A DNA stretch of 64,000 bases from positions 3,350,719 to 3,414,718 of the forward strand of contig AP018180.1 in NCBI GenBank assembly GCA_002368155.1. The letters run 5' to 3'. The notes below the pieces were generated by a model. The model searched no databases. It saw nothing but the letters and a program-made list of their open reading frames with translations, and had not been told where the DNA came from. Source of the stretch: Nostoc carneum NIES-2107 (GTDB taxonomy: Bacteria > Cyanobacteriota > Cyanobacteriia > Cyanobacteriales > Nostocaceae). Made by a program: the position numbers and the translations under genes. Shown one piece after another: positions 62,547 to 64,000 of this stretch. Numbering within the stretch: the stretch's first letter is position 1; each line of letters starts with the position of its first letter.

Positions 62547-63071
62547 ATGCTCTACCTGTTTATAGAAAATTCGCTCTTTTTTTTGGTTACAACATTGATT
62601 ACTGTAATCATGGGCTGGTTATGGAGGAATGCCAAGCCTATGAGTTTACCGCAACCTTTGCCAGGATGGTACAAAATCTGGTTTGGTACGATACAGCTGT
62701 TTGGAATTGTGGTACCACTAGTAGTCATGCTGTTGTGGGGTATAGCCTGGGGCTACAACAGCGTGTTGACTGTATTACTGTGGTATTTTGTGATGCTGGG
62801 GTTACAAATTCTCGCGGAAATTCTGACCCTAAGAAAGTTTCACTCAGTCACTTGGGTAATGGTGCCTTATTTATATTTGCCTTACCGTATTTGGCAGCTA
62901 TATGAGGGTTTAGGAATTATTGGTTCGCAACCAGAACTAATGTGGGTAAGAAATTTATTACTGTTTGAAATTGTTTTGTGGACTGGTAACTATATTTTAG
63001 ATGTGTCGCGGTTGCCAAGATTGTTTAACTGGCCAGTTCAGGAAGATTCTCAGGTTAACATCAACAATTAA
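62547..63071 (+). CDS. integral membrane protein, unknown function
   Basis: 174 residues with four to five hydrophobic segments (IENSLFFLVTTLITVIMGW; IQLFGIVVPLVVMLLWGIAW; VLTVLLWYFVMLGLQILAE; MVPYLYLPYRIWQLYEGL; NLLLFEIVLWTGNYIL). No charged catalytic pattern. I do not recognise a family; similar small cyanobacterial proteins exist without a function. It lies on the same strand 76 bases after the alcohol dehydrogenase gene. Confidence 0.7.
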   Translation: MLYLFIENSLFFLVTTLITVIMGWLWRNAKPMSLPQPLPGWYKIWFGTIQLFGIVVPLVVMLLWGIAWGYNSVLTVLLWYFVMLGLQILAEILTLRKFHSVTWVMVPYLYLPYRIWQLYEGLGIIGSQPELMWVRNLLLFEIVLWTGNYILDVSRLPRLFNWPVQEDSQVNINN

Positions 63072-63133
63072 TTAGGCCCAGTTACACCGAACGATGTAAA
63101 GTTTTTTAGGAAATACATAATTAGCAATTACCC

Positions 63134-63700
63134 ATGCTCGAACCAGCAAGCCCAAATAACAGATGGGTAAATACAATCGATTCTCAAAATCCTGAAGTTA
63201 TTGCTCAAGCATCTCGGATTATCGACAAAAATATTTATTGCACCTTGTCTACTTGTTCGGCTGATGGCTATCCTTGGGTTTCGCCTTTATTGTTTGCCTA
63301 TGATGAGGACTGGAATATTTATTGGAGTTCTGCGATCGCATCTCAGCATTCGCAGCACATATACAATAATCATGGCAGAGTTGCGATCGCAATTTTTGAT
63401 TCCAGTATTTCTGAAGGTGCAGTAGAAGGTTTATATCTGACTGGAACTGCATCGGAGTTAAACCCAGACGCAGCCGAAACGGTATTGCAGTTACTTTTGC
63501 AGCGAGCAACTAAAAAGCACAATCGCACAGCATTAGACTATTTAAATGATTCACTCCGCAGGTTTTATCAATGTAAACCCCAAGAGGTTTGGATTACTGG
63601 TAAACGAGTAGCAGTTGGTAATCAATTAGTGGATACAAAAATTCAATTAAATTTGTCAAACTTAAGAGAAGCAAAATTGATTGAGCAATCACAATTTTGA
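63134..63700 (+). CDS. pyridoxamine 5'-phosphate oxidase-family FMN-binding protein
   Basis: 188 residues. The split-barrel FMN-binding fold is seen in NIYCTLSTCSADGYPWVSPLLFAYDEDWNIYWSS and RVAIAIFDSSIS, with EGLYLTGTASEL as the next strand. Lack of the PLP-binding tail means it is not a PdxH enzyme; related proteins reduce flavins, heme or F420-type cofactors. Length is typical. It sits 62 bases after the membrane-protein gene on the same strand; function unknown. Confidence 0.85.
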   Translation: MLEPASPNNRWVNTIDSQNPEVIAQASRIIDKNIYCTLSTCSADGYPWVSPLLFAYDEDWNIYWSSAIASQHSQHIYNNHGRVAIAIFDSSISEGAVEGLYLTGTASELNPDAAETVLQLLLQRATKKHNRTALDYLNDSLRRFYQCKPQEVWITGKRVAVGNQLVDTKIQLNLSNLREAKLIEQSQF

Positions 63701-64000
63701 ATTACTAATTAAACTCGTCGAAATTTTAGATTCCTAATTTAATAGGAATTTCAATAAATTCTGATGACATATCAATACATTTATAAGGGCACGGATTGCT
63801 GTGTCCCTATATATTATTCGCATGATTTATTTAAATTGGTATAAAACTTAAAATTTTAAAAATAGTATTGAGAAACATTTCAGTGATGAATTTAAAACTT
63901 TCACCTTTTCCTCTTCTTTTATTTTGTCTTCCTCCTATGGATATAAATTAAGTGTTAATTCCTGCCATATCCGAGAACAAACTTATATTTTCTTGTCAAA
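63701..64000. other. window end, no supported gene
   Basis: AT-rich. A fold-back GGGCACGGATTGCTGTGTCCC lies at 63787-63807, distantly like the REP arms. A 21-codon reading at 63887 with a hydrophobic stretch (FPLLLFCLPPM) is unsupported. Confidence 0.5.

Overview
The window looks like chromosome of a filamentous, probably heterocyst-forming cyanobacterium (Nostocales; Nostoc/Calothrix/Tolypothrix type). The evidence is dense HIP1 octamers (GCGATCGC), many short tandem heptamer repeats (CCCCAGT, ATTACCA and TGCCCTA types), a chlD magnesium-chelatase gene, a SigF-type sigma factor, a Mo-nitrogenase C-terminal-domain protein and several very large multi-PAS hybrid kinases. I see no tRNA, rRNA, CRISPR array or prophage.

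Layout. 1-6.5 kb: a membrane-protein tail, a small membrane protein, an NDH-2-like flavoprotein, an SDR epimerase, a glutathione peroxidase, a J-domain/pentapeptide protein and a zinc-ribbon membrane protein. 6.5-7.7 kb: a DAHP synthase gene (first step of aromatic amino-acid synthesis) preceded by two consecutive aromatic-rich leader peptides, each followed by its own antiterminator/terminator pair. 7.8-19 kb: signalling genes (a GAF kinase, a GHL10-WG protein, a CBS-GAF-PAS-GGDEF-EAL protein, a 1393-residue hybrid kinase). 19-20.6 kb: a RAYT transposase inside a cluster of its REP palindromes. 20.7-24.7 kb: VOC-like, secreted and cupin genes plus a hybrid kinase and a receiver protein. Four promoters here share a tandem CTCCCC operator at fixed distance from the -10 box. 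24.9-32 kb: Mo-nitro C protein, a membrane hybrid kinase and a six-module OmpR-type response regulator.

32-34.2 kb: an IS630-type element sits between two paralogous small genes. 34.3-41.2 kb: tRNA-dihydrouridine synthase, nitroreductase and an RND efflux pair. 42.4-45.2 kb: an XPB-like helicase with a DUF790/Bax1-like nuclease. 45.6-49.6 kb: a ClC fragment, a Ser/Thr kinase-TPR protein and a 1.7 kb gap. 49.6-54.9 kb: an AhpD-like protein, prfB with its programmed frameshift, a divergent full-length prfB paralogue that keeps the frameshift site but has lost the GGQ and SPF motifs, a BI-1 protein and sigF. 55-64 kb: chlD, two PD-(D/E)xK-like proteins, a HEPN-RNase III fusion, an IS110 remnant broken by a MITE, then an alpha/beta hydrolase, a zinc alcohol dehydrogenase, a membrane protein and a PNPOx-like flavoprotein.

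The three observations I rate highest are the tandem aromatic attenuators before the DAHP synthase gene, the motif-less RF2 paralogue that keeps its recoding site, and the four-promoter CTCCCC operator set.
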